Positions 13,137-22,329 of a stretch of DNA of 64,000 bases are shown here, one piece after another. The position numbers were made by a program, and so were the translations under genes. The notes below the pieces were generated by a model. That model saw nothing but the letters and a program-made list of their open reading frames with translations, made no database searches and was not told the DNA's origin. The DNA is from Gnetum montanum (Eukaryota > Streptophyta > Gnetopsida > Gnetales > Gnetaceae), in assembly GCA_015680685.1 (NCBI GenBank), contig MNCI01017909.1:53546-117545 (forward strand), written 5' to 3'. Numbering within the stretch: position 1 is the first letter of the stretch; every line of letters begins with the position of its first letter.

Positions 13137-16100
13137 TAATGATTAGTCATGACAAAAGATAACTAAAAATTAAAATGATCTAGTGCAATGTTGTTGTCAT
13201 GTTAAACCATTTGATGGAGTAGCATTTGAAGTTAATGCAGTTAAAAACTAAATGAGATTAATACATCAGAGAATTTAGGAGAAATGTCTCACGAAGTTAA
13301 TATCAATGTTGAATTAAGTGGGACTGCATCTTAAAATGTAAAATTGGATTCTCCCACTGAAAATATTGACAAGGAAATTATTTCAAGTGGAAGAAATGAA
13401 AACTTCTAATTGGTTTATCTATGCTAGTTATTGCAAAGGTTATGTAGAAACTATAATGTTTTGGAAAATTTCTGGGATTGCAAACTCTAGCAACAATGAC
13501 TTTGGGCAAACTCATGATTATTGATGTTTTTTCCATGAATTTTCAAAGAGAGGAAATAATCCTATACGTAATCTACTGCTAGATATTTCAAGTTGCATAT
13601 CTATCCAAAACATACCTAAATATCACTTCTATAATGTCATACAACTTTTAATTGAATGATAAATAAATGGAAAGTTTCATACAAAAGTTGTGCCATCAAT
13701 TTTACACTGTAATCAACAAAAAACAATGGGTGGATCTTGTGTATTTCCTTTTCTAGATTAAATTACACTAAAAGGGGATTTTAAAAAATAGTAGAATTAT
13801 TCAAAAGTTACAAAGATTCATTAGTCGAGGTTGCAGCAAAATTAGTCCCCTAAAGATTCATAATAAGCCCAAAAACACATGGCAGTCTCATTACAAATGT
13901 AGTTTCAAACAATCAATCTGCAACTCCACTATCTTCTATGGTGGAAATTACTTCAGAATACTTCCTTGATATAAGCACAATAAATTTATCAACGTTTGCA
14001 TGTTTGAACTATCTTGTGTTCACAAAAATGGCGAGGTAGAAAACCATGATGGTAGGCAGGAATTTCTGGAAAATATTCCACATGAATTAATCATGATAAA
14101 GAAGCCCCAAACTGGTAGATATATATATGCCTAGAACACCAATGAGATACCAAAACACATAGATTACCATAACTTTCAACAACCACTACAACATCTACAT
14201 TATAAGGACTAGGGTTTCCTCTCAACTACTACAATGGCCATGATCCACAAGTATGCCTGGAACGATGTTGGCGATGGAGCCACTATGCCCATGATCATTA
14301 TGGTTATGCCCCTTTGATGCCTACATCTCTAATGCTACACAAGCATCACTACCATCAACTACCTTTTTTCTCCAAATATAGCTTCAAAGATGCAAAGGGC
14401 GCAAGGTGACAGGATATAAGCCTACATCCCAACACATGTCCAAAATCCACACGATGATGATGATAGTTGCAGGAGATGCCAAGTTGATGGATCAAGCAAG
14501 TTAACCATGGCATAGATCTTGAGTGTCATGATGTGTATAGTTGAAGGTGACCTGTTCATGAAAAGATCACAATTGCAATTCAACCCCCTTGTTACCTTTG
14601 CCAATGGACACATGCCTCTTCAATTTATTTTATTTTATTATGATGATGACATTCGATTTCCAACCTTCAAGTTTATAAGGTGTTATGAATCATGATAAAG
14701 GACTAAATAGGAAGATGAGTTTCAAAATAATATTACTAAAAATAAAATAAAAAAAGGGTTATTAATCAAGAGGAAAAAGAGCTTATTAGGAAAAACACTT
14801 GGCAACCATAACTTAAATTTCTTATAATCCCCCATCGAAGCTATAACTTCTAAGGTGGTTATAAATTTATATGCTTAAGATATTTGTAAGACCCATAACT
14901 TCTCATGATTATTGTAACTACCTTAAGGTCACTATAAAAGGACCTTCAAAGGTAGATTTTAAAGAGCATGGGAGCAAGAAGATTTTGGGTGAAGCAACTT
15001 GAAGATTGTAAATGCATGGCTTGCTAAAGACATCAATTCAGCTACTTTGTTTTAATCATGTGAGTTCATTTCTTCCTATTTTATTTTATTTACTTAAATA
15101 ATGGTTTAGATAGCATCATGCTTGGTATTTAATTTTGTGATTTGTCCTAGGTTGCTTTTATAGCTTTATTTTTGTGCAATATTAGACTCCTATTAAGATT
15201 TTACATAGAAGAGCTTATGTTATTGAAAAGCCTCAAGAGCAATTTAATAGTAATGTCTTAACAAAATTGCTCATTTTAAGCATAGAGAATCTAGGAAAAT
15301 ATTTGATACTTTGATGGGATTGAAATAGCTTCTTTATTTTTAAAGTGTATTGCCTTGGTATTTCAATCAAGTAATTGTCAAATTTTTTCAAAGGCTCTGC
15401 TAAATGAAATCTTTGATAACTATTAACTAGCCAAAATAGAGACTCGTACTTTGCAGTTTATGCAGCATTTTTGGTATTATAATAGGATTCTCTTTATGAA
15501 ATTGCTTGTTGAGTTCAAAAAGTTTTGAACAATTCATAGTTATTGAATTGGAAAAAATTGTATTGTGAAGTGTTTCTCCATGTCAATTTATCTTGTTGAA
15601 ATATTTAAGATTCCACAGAATTTTGTTTTCTTTCCTTTCTCTTTCTAAGTCCTTTGAATCTCACTCAATTTCCAATTTTCTTACAAAACTCTCTCTGGGC
15701 AAAATTATGAGTAGATTGGCAGAATTGTGTGCAAATGTTTTTGTAAAATTTTATTTGTTGCAAGTAGGTATTATAGGGGCTATATAGACTAAGTGATTGA
15801 ACAAAATAGGAACCTTCAACAAACTCACAATATTTGACAAAGTTAGTTAAATTTCTTTTATGATAGCAAATTATAGTTTCATAAATAATCCAATCATTTC
15901 AACATTCAAAACAACAAACACATACTTATGTTTAGTACATTTCGTAACTACTGAGTATATTTGGAGGTATATGGGCCTTCATGTTACTAGAGACTAGCAA
16001 GCACCTAAACCCTATTTGAAGAACACCTTTGATCTCATGACTTCCTAAGGTCACGAGACCATCAGGCCCCCAATGTTGGTGGTCCCAAATGATGACCAAC

Positions 16101-16919
16101 AAATGCTAAGGAAGTAAAGGAAAATATACTGGTAGCATTACAAAAAAGAAAAGAAAATACATTAACAATAGAAGATTATATGATATACTAGATAATAAAA
16201 ATATAATAATAAATTGAAATGAATAATAGAGCATATAGTCTAAAAATAATGCATAGTCATAAATATTCAGTAGTATTAGAAATGTTTTAAAATAATTAAA
16301 ATATTAAAGTTCCAAATACATAACACATGATAGAAAAATAGACTAATTTATGTCCATAAATTTCATTATATGTAAAAGAAATAGTAGTCAAAAAGATAGA
16401 AAGTAAGCATGTATAATATCCAAAAATCAAAAAGAAATGTAAAGAAATCTCCTTTCTTCACCTAGCTTCAATGACTTGAAAATAAAAGATGGAATTAATA
16501 TAAACTAAGCAACTGTAGCACCTCCTTTGGTTAATCCAAGGGCAAGTCTCATGATGGATTAGGCAAAGACATGCTAACCTATAATACATGTTAATGAAGC
16601 ACAAATACAATGAACATCATGGCTCATAGAACAAACATTCATTTGGAAATCATTTGTATTACAAAACAAACAAAATTATCCACTTCAACTCATCTACCTA
16701 AAAATGAGAAGGCTATTAAGTACCACACATGGTGTTAATGTGTGAATTATTATCAAGGGTACGTTGCTAAATCAAGCTATCGAAACAAATCCAATGCCAA
16801 AGTACCATGTGTTAGAGACATCATCCAAGACTCACCTCTAATGTTTTAGAGGCATCAAAAAAAGAACTAATGAGCTATGGATCATTCTTTCCTATAGGAT
16901 GGAATCTACAATAAGAGCT
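13137..16919. other. Unassigned AT-rich region
   Basis: No gene is recognised in 3.8 kb. A CTATAAAAGG TATA-like box at about 14931 precedes a stretch that could be an LTR, but I found no partner repeat. A short inverted repeat, GTTGGTGGTCC...GACCAAC, lies at about 16076-16102. Short frames near 13850-14650 have no family motif. The right border is where the giant repeat of element III begins. Confidence 0.35.
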
Positions 16920-17788
16920 TCTTGTTGCCTACTTCCAATGTCAAAAAGAAAAGATCTTATTAACAAGGTTAGTCCTCCTAGCACCAATTAAAGCTGTTGT
17001 GGTAGAATTGTAGATGATTCTACCACTAAAAAATAGCTTTTATATTAAACTTGTTTTAGATGGTTCCTAGTCTCTAGTACCACTGAGGCAAGAATACCCT
17101 TAAATAGCATCTACTGGTAAATGAGCTTATGTAACTAATTATAAATAACAATAAAAACTTGTTTATGAAACAAAAATTGATTAAAGAAATATGTTCTTTT
17201 GTATATACTTAATCATCTATCTCTTTCAACTACCTCTTAACATAGATCAAGAAATTGAATAGCCCTCTTATAAGTCTAGTCTTGAATATTGCAACATACA
17301 CATATAGTAAATGGAGCAATTTTATAGAGAAAAGGTGATCTTAAATTTTGGGCTATCTGTCAACTAACTTCCTAATGTAGAATCACAAAAGCTTTACTAA
17401 ATAGAGAGAAAGACTAAGGGAAAATGAATTATTCATAAAGCTTAGAGTTCCACAAAGATGACAATGTTTCTATGTTAAATTGATTAAGGACTAACACTTA
17501 CTAGATCTATCCCATTCAATTAGAATAAAAAACATAAGCTAAACCTCTACTTCATAGAGAAAAGAGCCTAGTCCAAAACTAGCAATCCATTCATATGCCA
17601 CTATGCAATATTAGAACTAGACAAAATAGGAAAAGCTAATCAATTAAAATAATAAGCTAAGAGATAAAAGCTAAAAGAGATAGATGGAATCTACTCAGAA
17701 TGCCATTAAAAAGAAGTCTTTACATGTTGATTAAAAAGTGCTAGCCCAAACAATCTCCTCTAAACATCCCTTCATTTGCAATTTTTTT
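16920..17788 (-). repeat. Element III left LTR, segment 1
   Basis: Direct repeat of 43491-44267 (for example GTGGTAGAATTGTAGATGATTC and TCATTTGCAA words in both). In element orientation this is the U5-side end of the 3' LTR. It is cut at 17788 by the palindromic LTR-575 insertion inside a poly-T tract; the uninterrupted site is at 44260-44280. Confidence 0.75.
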
Positions 17789-18360
17789 TCTGACATCCCA
17801 TCCCTAAATGTCATGGAAAATGTAAAATATATGATATATTACACATTATGCATACAAATAAAATATACCAAATGTGAAATATATGTGATATTAGACATTA
17901 TATACAAAGGAAATAATAGACTAAATGTAGAAAGAGAAATAAAAGAATGCTTTATTGATATGGAATAGTGTATCTGGATCGTGCTCCGAAAGCATTCCTT
18001 GCGGTTTTCTTCCTTTGGCATCTATCCCTTAGAAGCAATCCAACACTACCACCATGGTTAGGCCTATAACCTAGCCAAAAGGGATGGCCAATCCACTTCC
18101 TATCTCACTTCACCTAGCTCCCGTCACTTACCTGTATCGACTCCGCCACTCCATGCTAGCATGACCTCTAACCTTGATATAAATGCCTTAGGTCAAACCC
18201 TCAAAGGTTACCTTAAGAGACACGTTCATTATTACAACATGCCCTTTTGAGTCTTAATACAATTACTCTTTTGAGTCTTGTTAAGATAAAAATAACAATT
18301 GTTATGAAAAGACACCATCTTCATTGGGTAGTAGCATCATTTGTGAATGAGGATGTGACA
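17789..18360 (-). repeat. LTR-575 copy B (left arm, inverted)
   Basis: On the minus strand it starts TGTCACATCCTCATTC at 18360 and ends ...GGGATGTCAGA at 17789 (expected ...GTCACA; one base changed). It is the reverse complement of copy C over its whole length. It contains minus-strand AATAAAGCATTC, a likely poly(A) signal shared by the other copies. Confidence 0.85.
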
Positions 18361-18380
18361 ATCTACCCTCCCTTAGGTTT
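18361..18380 (-). promoter_or_regulatory. Polypurine tract next to copy B
   Basis: The minus strand reads AACCTAAGGGAGGGTAGAT immediately 5' of LTR B, matching AACCTAAGGGGGGTAGAC before LTR C. A PPT marks the 3' end of an LTR-retrotransposon internal region, so the element strand of this arm is minus. Confidence 0.8.
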
Positions 18381-18389
18381 CGTTCATCC

Positions 18390-18505
18390 TTGAATGAGTC
18401 CACATTCTCTATTTTTTTTCTAGTTCCAATGCATCTTTCATGATCCTGTGTTTCAATAATTGGATTTCTCCTTTGAACTTGAAGTTATTTCTTGCTTATT
18501 CTACA
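18390..18505 (-). pseudogene. 3' tail of REI1-like gene, left arm copy
   Basis: On the minus strand GAATAAGCAAGAAATAACTT and the following CAAGTTCAAAGGAG, ATTATTG and GGATCATGAAAG blocks match plus-strand 21598-21665, the end of the REI1-like fragment in the right arm. This shows the captured gene lay just upstream of the PPT before the palindrome formed. Homology between the arms stops at about 18505. Confidence 0.65.
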
Positions 18506-18799
18506 AATAAGATATATGTGAGAAGAATATATGAAAAATTAAATATTACTTTTTTGATACTTACTTTGTTTTCTAAGATATTTACAAAAGGTGAATTAAA
18601 GATTTATTAACCACCAATCACCAATCCTAACTAGGATCACACAAAGTGCAACTTGGATCTGGTTACCCAAGTGAAGGCAAGGCAAATTCTTTATCCCCTA
18701 TTTTTATTATCATAGATATTTACTTATCTAATTGAAGTATAAATTAAACAATGAATAAAATAATAATATTAATGAAATAAAAGTAAGAGTAAGATACTT
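18506..18799 (-). other. Left-arm spacer between REI1 tail and CCR4 remnant
   Basis: AT-rich sequence with no recognisable coding content. In the right arm the corresponding place holds the REI1 zinc fingers, so they were deleted or replaced here. Confidence 0.4.
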
Positions 18800-19935
18800 C
18801 TTGATCTTGATCAACCTTATGAACTAATGGGAGTAATTGTAATTCTGCCATAAGTGATATGTGATTGAATGGTTTTGTTTGGGATGGCAAGGCTTGATCT
18901 TGATTCTCCTCAACTTTTTCTTTAGGAATTAACTCTAGTAACTTGGTAACTTAAAATAATCTGACATTGTACCAAATATAATCGAAAGTCTCAATGAAGA
19001 ATGTTGTTGACCCATCCTCATTAATCATAGCAAAGTAATTGGTAAATTATGGTTCTTAATGAATTCTATCCATCAACATCATCTATTCCTAAATTCTAGA
19101 GTTTGATTTATCTACTAAAGATTCAAAGTAAGCAGAATATGCACTAGCTAATGGAATTGCATGTTGAATTGATGGAAACATCTTCTTCAAGTTAGGTTTA
19201 CCTTCCAAAAATTTCTTTACAAATCCATATTTTAAGAATTGATAAGCACTACTTTCAACTTTTACATTGAAGTCTCTAAAAAGAATAAATGGAACTAGAT
19301 CAGTATAACTTAGTAATAACTTATTATTCAAAATTACTTCTATTTGCTTAATCAAGTATGCTTCTTGACATAGTCTAACATTGGAACATGTTGGTTTGAC
19401 CATTAAATATATGTTAACCATGCATACACATCTTCCTGATATATGGACTTTTAGAATTACTACCAAGGCTATGTGATTTTTCCAAAATCTTAACTGTTCT
19501 TTATTTCCCATTGCTTGAAGTTCTAGAATTTCAAAAGTCATATTTTCTAGACTCCATTCAAATATTTTTACCAATTCAAATTTGGTTTCTTTATAAAATA
19601 TCGCACAACCATCAATGTTTTGATTTTTGTAATATGTTAATCTGTACAACTCAAAACAAGAACTTCCATAAGAACCTTTTTTCTTATAGATACCTTTGTA
19701 TCCAATCTTTCCCAAGTCTAGTTGAAATTGATATAGAAATTCCCATAGTAAGACTTCTTTTTAGCACAAGACATTAACTACCAAATCTTGTAATTCTGCT
19801 AAAATGCATGGATATCAATATTTGTACTAATCCAAAACCCATGATGGACATAGCAAATATTTTTTCTTACTTGCTAAAGATTTTGCAAGGACATTGTATG
19901 TTACAACTTTCATTCTCATTCTTGGATTCTCTTAT
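18800..19935 (-). pseudogene. CCR4-type deadenylase (EEP nuclease) remnant, captured
   Basis: CCR4 proteins trim mRNA poly(A) tails in the CCR4-NOT complex. Minus-strand blocks appear in family order: KVVTYNVLAKSLASKKKY and CPSWVLD (19900-19830), a VLC-KE block (family LCLQEV, with the catalytic Glu kept), GKIGYKGIYKKK, IDGCAIFYKETKFELV, NHIALVVIL, VNIYLMV (family NTHL), FRDFNVKVESSAY (catalytic Asp/Asn of GDFNS kept), PLASAYSAY, FDYIWYN, LLELIPKEKV, and finally FNHISLMAEL (family SDHxxLxxxF; Asp lost, His kept). The longest open piece is 19715-19089. Stops occur near 19860-19730 and below 19089. The whole nuclease domain reads through without intron-like gaps, suggesting capture of a spliced transcript. 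The leucine-rich repeats of yeast CCR4 are absent, as in plant homologues. Confidence 0.8.
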
Positions 19936-20684
19936 GAATCATTTCTCTTCATGAGTATCATACTCCTAGTTGAAACAAGATTTTGAGTCTCCATGTTGTT
20001 TTTCCATATGTTTTGATTGCACGATAAATTAATATACCCTTTTCTTAATGGTTGAAGATTGTTCTATATCTTCAAAAACATTTCCAACTAATACATCAAT
20101 TGGTGATTAACTAACACATTGACTGATAATCAACTACATCAATTTAATAACTACATTATCTATTTTTATAATTACATTATCTAATTTTAGTAATATTTAA
20201 CAACATCATATAATTTTAGTAATATGTAACTATATTATCTAATTCTTAATGACCTTTCTACCCCCCTTAAGAACTCTAACTCTGGTAGTATAATTAATTA
20301 CATGACATAGGGATCTTAAGACTATTTGTAATGGTTATGCACTAAATCTTAAAGCCCAAAAGCTTGAATTTATGATATCATCAAATTATTGGATGTCCAT
20401 ATGATAAATCTAACCTCACCATTGAGTTTAGAAGGGTGAAAAATGTTGGAAATGATTCATATGTTGAAAATGGATATCATATGCTTGAGTGATGTCAAAA
20501 TTAAATTTTTGAGGATCTCAAGGTACTATATCGAGCAAGGAGTACAAAATAATTTTTGAGGTTCCCTAGGATAGATTTGACTCCACCATTAGGTCTGGAA
20601 AGTTGAAATTCATAAAAAATGACTATTTGTTCACTGAAAAAGGCTTCCTAAATCAAAATTTATGGCTTCTAGAGACTAAAACCT
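19936..20684. other. Centre of the palindrome, part 1
   Basis: AT-rich, with a minus-strand CTTAAGGGGGGTAGA at 20262-20276 that looks like a third copy of the LTR-575 polypurine tract but is not followed by an LTR. From 20398 to 20650 two diverged copies of about 170 bp repeat AT(A/G)ATTTGACTCCACCATTxxG-like sequence. No coding potential is recognised. Confidence 0.4.
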
Positions 20685-20772
20685 TTGGCATGAAAAATGA
20701 GACTTCCCAAGAGGTCACCCATCCTAGTTCTACTTTATAACGAGCGTGCTTAATGACGAAGTTTTTATCTCC
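20685..20772 (-). pseudogene. 5S rRNA-derived segment
   Basis: The minus strand matches the 3' two-thirds of plant 5S rRNA. AGGATGGGTGACCTCTTGGG (C-box region, one change) and TTAAGCACGCTCG (A-box region, altered) are followed by a decayed 3' end near 20685. The 5' third is missing, so it is not a functional 5S gene. Cassandra-type TRIM elements carry 5S sequence in their LTRs, and 5S-derived SINEs also exist; either source is possible. A Cassandra LTR pair was not recognised. Confidence 0.7.
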
Positions 20773-21142
20773 ATTGTTACCAAGGCATAAATTTTAAATT
20801 TTTGAAAATATTTGTGTGCATTTTCTATTTAAATTAATGACTAATGATGAAAATTTTAAATTTTTCCATCAATTAACAAGCATTTCAAAATTTTTTTCAA
20901 TTGATGGGAATTTTGAATTTTCCATCTACTACAAGAGAATTTTCCCATTGCATGGCAACAGGGATGATGACAATAATGGTCGTGGCAATGCATTGGTTGT
21001 GGGATCCATGAAGGCTACTGGTGATGTCAGCAGAGTCTAAGGAGGCTACAACTAGCAATGGGAATGGGTCATTTATTTTTATTTTTTTGGCCTCTTTAGG
21101 GCTTATGCAGCCTATTTTCAAGGTTCGTGTGGCCCTTCTCTA
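20773..21142. other. Centre of the palindrome, part 2
   Basis: AT-rich sequence with diverged repeats of AA(A/T)TTTT-rich words (20800-20935), then a more mixed stretch leading into a GC-rich minisatellite. No gene is recognised. Confidence 0.35.
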
Positions 21143-21258
21143 GGCCTGCATAGCCCATCTCAGGGCCCATGCAATCCTCTTATGGGCCTGCATAGCCCAT
21201 CTCAGGGCCCACATGACCCTCTTATGGCACCACATGGCCCATCTCAAGGTCCTCTTAT
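21143..21258 (+). repeat. 42-bp minisatellite, about 2.8 copies
   Basis: The unit GGGCCTGCATAGCCCATCTC plus AGGGCCCATGCAATCCTCTTAT repeats at 21143-21183, 21184-21225 and (diverged, shorter) 21226-21258. It runs straight into the REI1-like frame and contributes the GPHDPLM / GPSQGPLM peptides at its start, so those residues are not part of the captured gene. Confidence 0.75.
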
Positions 21259-21262
21259 GGGC

Positions 21263-21673
21263 ATAAATAAAAATATGTGCATCTACAAATGTTTTACTTG
21301 TGATTTTCATCTATATGATACTATTGACAGTTGTGTAGCACATATGCATAAGAACCATGGGTTTTTTATTCCAGTTGTAGAGTATTTAAAAGATTCTAAA
21401 GGCATCTTAACGTATTTGGGCATTAAGGTAACCAAAGATTTTATTTTTCTATACTGCAATGATAGGTGCAAACCATTTCAGAGTTTAGATGCTATTAGAA
21501 AGCATATGATATCCAAACATCATTTCAAGTTGAATTTTGAAGATGGTGATGAAGAATAAGACAATGATCTAGATGACTTTTATGACTATGCCAACAGAAT
21601 AAGTAAGAAACAACTTCAAGTTCAAAGGAGGAATCAAATTATTGGAGTAGAGGATCATGAAAGAAAGCACTGA
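21263..21673 (+). pseudogene. REI1/ZNF622-type zinc-finger protein fragment, captured
   Basis: REI1-type proteins act in cytoplasmic maturation of the 60S ribosomal subunit. The plus-strand frame reads YKCFTCDFHLYDTIDSCVAH (C2H2 finger), then HGFFIPVVEYLKDSKGIL, TYLGIKVTKDFIFLYCND, KPFQSLDAIRKHMISKHH (next finger) and FEDGDEE. After a stop at 21557 the same frame continues with DLDDFYDYANR, matching the family's acidic DxEEFYDY segment, then a basic tail ending at a TGA at 21671. The N-terminal finger and middle of the protein are missing. No intron interrupts the retained part. It sits just upstream of the PPT, in the sense orientation of its arm. Confidence 0.85.
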
Positions 21674-21717
21674 AGCTAGAAAAAGATAGAGAACATGAAC
21701 TCATTAGGGAACAAACA

Positions 21718-21736
21718 AAACCTAAGGGGGGTAGAC
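21718..21736 (+). promoter_or_regulatory. Polypurine tract next to copy C
   Basis: AACCTAAGGGGGGTAGAC lies immediately before the LTR start TGTCACATCCCC at 21737. It primes plus-strand DNA synthesis in LTR retrotransposons. It is nearly identical to the tract beside copy B but on the opposite strand. Confidence 0.85.
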
Positions 21737-22312
21737 TGTCACATCCCCATTCCCAAATGATGTTGCAACCTAATGAAGATGGTGTCTCTTCATAACAAGT
21801 GTTATTGTTATCTTAACAAGACCTGATAGGGTAATTGTGATTAAGACCTAAAAGGGTGCATTGTAATACTGAAGGCATCTCTTAAGGTAACCTTTGGGGG
21901 TTTGACCTAAGGCATTTATACCTAAGATTAGAGGTCATGCCAACATGGAGTGGTGGAGCCAGTACAAGCAAGTCATAAGAAGCCAAGTGAAGTAGGACAA
22001 GAAGTGGACTAGCCATCTCTTCTGGCTAGGTTATAGGCCTAACCATGGTGCTAATGTTGGATTGTCTCTAAGGGATAGATGCCAAGGGAAGAAAATCCCA
22101 AGGAACACTCTTAGAGCATGATTCGAATATGCTATTCCATATCAATAAATCATTCTTTTTCATTCTCTTTCTACATTTTTCCTATTAATTCTTTTATACA
22201 TAATGTCTAATATCACTTATATTTTGTATTTGGTATATTTTCTTTGTACACATAATGTCTAATATATCATATATTTGACATTTTCCATTATATCTAAGGA
22301 TCGAATGTCACA
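21737..22312 (+). repeat. LTR-575 copy C (right arm)
   Basis: A 576-bp LTR from TGTCACATCCCC to GAATGTCACA, about the same length as copy D. It contains ATCAATAAATCATTC (poly(A) signal region) and AT-rich CATAATGTCTAATAT repeats near its 3' end. The right flank TTTTCCCTAGGC continues the element III LTR. Confidence 0.9.
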
Positions 22313-22329
22313 TTTTCCCTAGGCTTTAT

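Larger units (their letters stand above)
17789..22312. mobile_element. Palindromic LTR-575 retroelement (two 3' ends facing outwards)
   Basis: A 4.5-kb insertion into the left LTR of element III. Both termini are 570-bp LTRs in inverted orientation (B minus, C plus), each with an adjoining polypurine tract and, inside that, a copy of the 3' end of an REI1-like gene. The inverted repeat thus covers roughly 720 bp per arm. The centre is asymmetric: a CCR4-type gene remnant on the minus strand (left arm), a 5S-like piece, and the zinc-finger part of REI1 on the plus strand (right arm). The flanks match the empty site CAATTTTTCCC near 44266, with TTTT at both edges. No PBS or 5' LTR is present. 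This is not a standard provirus. Confidence 0.8.

Noticed and set aside
14931-14940. CTATAAAAGG as a promoter
   Set aside because: A TATA-like word alone in AT-rich sequence, with no gene or LTR partner downstream, is not enough.
20685-20772. Functional 5S rRNA gene
   Set aside because: The 5' third is missing and the A-box/intermediate region is altered.
17789-22312. DNA transposon with long terminal inverted repeats
   Set aside because: Each terminal repeat has an adjoining polypurine tract, TG...CA-type ends and a poly(A) signal, and a solo copy elsewhere (45254-45828) has a 5-bp duplication; these are LTR features.
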